Source: Trema orientale
Lineage: Eukaryota > Streptophyta > Magnoliopsida > Rosales > Cannabaceae
Direction: 5' to 3'
DNA: 64,000 nucleotides
Assembly: GCA_002914845.1 (NCBI GenBank)
Contig: JXTC01000044.1
Span: forward strand, 1,252,342-1,316,341
The notes beneath the pieces are model-generated. The model was not told the DNA's origin. It saw nothing but the letters and a program-made list of their open reading frames with translations, and made no database searches. Below are positions 60,608 through 64,000 of this stretch, piece by piece (position 1 is the first letter of the stretch; each line of letters begins with the position of its first letter). The position numbers and the translations under genes were made by a program.

Positions 60608-62425
60608 TTAAGACGATGACTGAGCGGGAACAGCAGGAGTGGGTGGGTTAAAGAGTCCCTGCTCAGCACAGGTTAGCACTTCATGTGGCCCCGCCTGCTC
60701 TCGCCCAATACCGATCAGGTCAAGGTAATACTGGTAATGAGAAATGATAACATTCATCTCATCAACGTCACCCTTCCCGCAAACCGAATCTCCGTAAAGA
60801 AGATTCATTGTGGCACCGAATCCAGGATATCGCTTAGCCAAAGTGTCATTCTTGGTGGGCTTCCAAGTTCCAACAAAAGCTTCGTGGGCAGATGGCTGTG
60901 ACTTTTTGATTCGTGTCATCCACCTCCAGATTGCGGCCTGGAAAGCAAGGGTAGCATTCTGCTCTATGTATTCTGGATGATCCAACAAATTAACCTTCAA
61001 TGCCTCTCCAGTTGCACCATAATTGTAGTTCCTATAACAACCGCACCAACAAAAATATTGTAAGCATGACATTGCACATCATAAACAACTAGTTATCTAC
61101 TTCCTTCATACGTGGTGAGAATCTATGCTGGAAAATGTATAAGCGTTGTTACACAGCCAGCCATATAAAAAAATAATCCTGTGACTTAGAAGGATAATTC
61201 GATTTTCAATAAGGTAATAGGTCGTACTTGCATTATTCTACACAAAACACTTATCTTAAAGACATAGATTTGTCAAAATGAGCAGCGAGAAGCTTAAGGC
61301 TATAACATTACTTCGTCACAAGAACCGAGATCTTCTATCTAGGCTATTGGTAAAACAAATTTGGCAAGAAAATGCAAAAGATAACAAACACAAAAAGAAA
61401 GGAGACTAATAACTCGAGACAAACGGATACACACCAGTAGATGGGCAAGGCTCCACGCCCGTAGTATTCAGCACCAGGGGTGCAGGGGTAAGTGAGCTTG
61501 TAGTAATTGTCACAGTAGGACTGCATAGGACTCAGCTCCCTGTTGTAGCAAAGACCCCAAGCCAATGGTCCTCCTGTGGCCACTCCATAACCGCCTGGAA
61601 TTTACCAATATTATGAACCATCATACTAACACAAACATACATTGAGCCACTACATATGAGAAGTTCAAACTCAAACCAAAATCCAACAAAAAACATACAA
61701 TTCAAAACCCATTCTAATCCCACGTTATTCCCATACGAAATTACGAATTCAACCCGAAAAACTAAAACCAAGAAAAACTTCAACTCCAATTAAACAAATT
61801 ACAAAATCCCAATTCATTGAAAGCATTCTCCTAAAATTCCATAAAATCTCCTACGGAAATTTTCTTCTCTTTCCAACCCATTTGCAAAAATTCTAAATAA
61901 TCTCAAATACTTTATCTTATAAATCATTATCACCGAACTCGACCCGGAGCAATTCGAAAAAATTCCTACTCAGAATGCATTTTCTTTCCACCCAAAAAAA
62001 AAATCCTCTAAATATTAAAAAAGAGTGTCCTTACAAGAAGTCTTGGCGCCGACATGGCCAAGGAAGGCCGCGATCTCCTTCATCTGCATAAGCTTTCCGC
62101 CGGTGGTGCCGAAGCCGAGGGGCTGGAACATAACGGAGGCGGTGATGAAGGACTTGTAGTCCCAGAATCCGACGGCCTTGGCCACCGGCGAGTTCCTCTT
62201 CGAGAAGAGATCTTCGAACTGGTACGACTCGAAAATCTCCGAGATCGTCTGGTTGCAACAGTAGCTGGAGTAATACGTGCACTCCCAGCCGTGGGTGCAC
62301 ACCTTCTTCCCCTTCACCGTCTTCGACACAATCTTATCATTATTGTCGTCCCCATTCGCCACCATAGCCAGATTCGCCACCATCACCAGCCCTAGAACCA
62401 CCAAAACGCCTCGTTTCATCCCCAT
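60608..62425 (-). CDS. CTL1: Chitinase-like protein (CTL1/POM1 type)
   Basis: Secreted GH19-family protein without chitinase activity, known in Arabidopsis (CTL1/POM1/ELP1) to act in cellulose assembly and cell expansion. Three coding exons (minus): 62035-62425, 61435-61594, 60608-61031. They total 975 nt and give 324 residues, as in the family. Residues 1 to about 25 form a signal peptide ending ...VANLAMVANG. Then come the paired Cys of GWECTYYSSYCCNQTI, VGFWDYKSFITASVMFQ and GFGTTGGK (104-111). The catalytic His-Glu of active GH19 enzymes (HETTGG) is replaced by GTTGG, so it should be inactive as a hydrolase. Further blocks GYGVATGGPLAWGLCYNREL, PGAEYYGRGALPIYW and LAFQAAIWRWMT are intact. 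The tail is Pro/Ser-rich. Start chosen at MGMKRGVL; the frame upstream lies before a 5' UTR splice acceptor. Confidence 0.95.
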
Positions 62426-62960
62426 TTTCACCTGCAACCATAAAAATCCAAAAAACAAAATTATAAAAAAATAAAAATATAAAATCGGTGAGAAATGGAA
62501 ATGGGAAGTTGAAATTCAACTGGTTTTGCTCACCGGAAAAATACAGGCGGGGACAATGGGAGTGAAGAGCTCTCGGATCGGATTGTTTAGGGTTTTACTG
62601 AATTTGGGGATTTTTTTCTTGGCAAGGAATGGAATGAGTGAGGGCCAAAACCAGAGGAAGAAGAAGAAGAGGAGTAATGGGAATCCGAGCGGGTTAGACG
62701 AGCTGTCCTTGTTCGGACTCGTGTGAAGGGGTGCGGTCGCACGTGTCGGGGTTAAAGATCGAGCAAGTTTGGGAAGACTGGACGGTGGACTTTTGGGGGT
62801 ACTTGTTTGATTGCGCGGAAAGGTGTTAGATGTTTAAGGAAAGAGTACAGGCTGGAGTTGGAGGAAGGTATTCCTCTGGGAGGGTGGCCCACTGTACTCC
62901 ACCGACAGCTGCAAATTACCCTCGAACAAGTTAAAGCTAGCTTCACTTCGGACTTAACTG
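62426..62960 (-). promoter_or_regulatory. CTL1 5' UTR intron and upstream region
   Basis: On the minus strand, GGTTGCAG precedes GTGAAAATGG around the start codon and a donor CCG/GTGAGC lies at about 62534. This suggests a 5' UTR intron of about 100 bp (62432-62534). Upstream at 62740-62747 is CACGTGTC, a G-box/ABRE-like site, inside a near-palindrome GTGCGGTCGCAC. Short open frames here on both strands are not supported as genes. Confidence 0.5.
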
Positions 62961-63846
62961 ATGCCTAACCAACCTTCTCTTTTTTTTTTTCCGAAATATA
63001 ATGTATTTAACTACGACGACGTTTCCTTCTCCTACGTAGGATTTTTCTTTTTAAAATGTTAGAAGGCGGTGTAGTCTCACAATGATGGACAGTGCTAGCG
63101 ATCGCACATTATTTATCATTTTTTTAAACTACTTAATGTAACAAATTAGTTATTACAATTTAACTAATGAATTTAAACTTAACACAAATTATAATATGAT
63201 AAATCATGTGTCATATAATATGAGATATGAGAGGAGATGTTTAGCATTATATTATACCTATCTAAATCTGCATCAATTAATAAATTTTAATCTGTATTAA
63301 TTAATAGATCCTTCTTAAAGTGAACATTTCATTCACTACATAAGAGTTTTGCTTTTTTTTTTTTTTCCAAAATGTTTTATAATGTTAGAGGCAGGTGTAT
63401 TCTTATAAAGAGAGATAGTGGATTCATCTGTATAGATTGATGGATCCTTTCAAAAATAGATTACCCTTTAATGATAACTCGAACCTCATACGTCTTGATC
63501 AAAAAAGTTAGTACCTTACTACCATGCATGTTAGCTTGATGGTACATCAGAGTTCTATAAAAGGGACAATTACCTGGTTATACTATATTATAATCGTAGT
63601 TTAATCTATTATTTGATTTATGCTTTTTGTTTTGCATATTATTGATATTGTCCTTCTAAATTTTAAGTTTGAAACAAAGTTATACTCTCATTCGTTCAAT
63701 ACCCAAGATTGGACTGATAGTTTACTGAAATTCCGTCGAGGGCAAGTTTAAACATGTTATTAGACAAATAAAATAATTATCAATTACAAAAATTCAGAAT
63801 AACAAGGCAGATTGAATGCTAATAAGTTTTTTGAAATATATATATA
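62961..63846. other. AT-rich intergenic DNA
   Basis: No gene seen. T runs at 62979-62990 and 63354-63366; the remainder is plain AT-rich sequence. Confidence 0.4.
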
Positions 63847-63881
63847 CTAGTTTTATATACGTGCTTTAGGCACGTACACCG
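63847..63881 (-). mobile_element. Helitron-like 3' terminus (interrupted)
   Basis: On the minus strand the sequence reads TACGTGC, CTAAA loop, GCACGTA, then TATAAAA and CTAG, followed by T. A GC-containing hairpin about ten bases before a terminal CTAG, inserted next to T, is the standard Helitron 3' end. The body should lie to the right, but at 63882 a Gypsy LTR starts, so only the end is visible. Confidence 0.5.
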
Positions 63882-64000
63882 TGTAAAAACTAAGTTTTAA
63901 GAAGGGCAAAATGGTCTTTTGACCAGTTTTTTTTTTAAAAAAAATTTAAACAGACCCGTTTCCTTTTTTTTTTTTTTTTTCTTTTTTTCTTCTTCTTCTT
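63882..64000 (+). mobile_element. Start of a Gypsy LTR, cut by the window edge
   Basis: TGTAAAAACTAAGTTTTAAG followed by a block with GGTCTTTTGACC and a TC-rich tract matches the first 120 or so bases of the solo LTR at 49630, in the same orientation. Whether this is a solo LTR or a full element cannot be seen. The preceding five bases are CACCG, to be matched with the far end. Confidence 0.8.

Noticed and set aside
1-64000. CRISPR array, tRNA, rRNA or bacterial-type operon
   Set aside because: No regularly spaced direct repeats of that kind, no intact tRNA cloverleaf and no rRNA sequence seen; tandem arrays here are minisatellites in LTRs.

Overview
The window is AT-rich nuclear DNA from a flowering plant, most likely a eudicot. 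This rests on GT-AG introns, six recognisable plant genes with many small exons, and a dense layer of plant transposable elements: Copia and Gypsy LTR elements, hAT-like and PIF/Harbinger-like elements, a tRNA-derived SINE and a Helitron end. The species cannot be fixed from the sequence. No bacterial operons, CRISPR arrays, rRNA or intact tRNA genes were seen.

Layout. 171-6876 is a decayed Copia retrotransposon with matching target duplications. 7945-12591 (minus) is the translation initiation factor eIF3 subunit h in 12 coding exons, with telo-box and site II motifs upstream. 13.0-19.8 kb is mostly repeats (MITEs, a SINE, a dispersed repeat pair). 19797-20950 (minus) is a RIC-type CRIB-motif ROP effector. 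21-31.5 kb is gene-free: a large fold-back element split by a solo LTR, a hairpin MITE, a hAT-like element nested inside a relative, and a PIF/Harbinger-like element. 31743-34475 (plus) is 15-cis-zeta-carotene isomerase (Z-ISO). 36259-38242 (minus) is the GINS subunit PSF2. 40323-43242 (minus) is an AVT1-type amino acid transporter. 43.2-60.6 kb is gene-poor and full of LTR fragments, including a complete solo LTR at 49630-51409 and a gutted Tat/Athila-like Gypsy element at about 53.7-55.5 kb. 60608-62425 (minus) is a CTL1/POM1-type chitinase-like protein. At the right edge a Gypsy LTR of the same family as the solo LTR starts within a Helitron-like terminus.

The genes have no shared pathway. 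They are independent housekeeping or development genes: translation initiation, ROP GTPase signalling, carotenoid synthesis, DNA replication, amino acid transport and cell-wall assembly. Coding coordinates were built by hand from ORFs, splice consensus and remembered family sequence. All six spliced models come out at a whole number of codons. UTR ends are not determined except for two apparent 5' UTR introns.

I found no convincing new biological system. The most informative observations are nested insertions whose target duplications are still readable, long inverted repeats able to form hairpin RNA, a poly-C tract inside the Z-ISO transit peptide, and a 21-nt last coding exon in PSF2.
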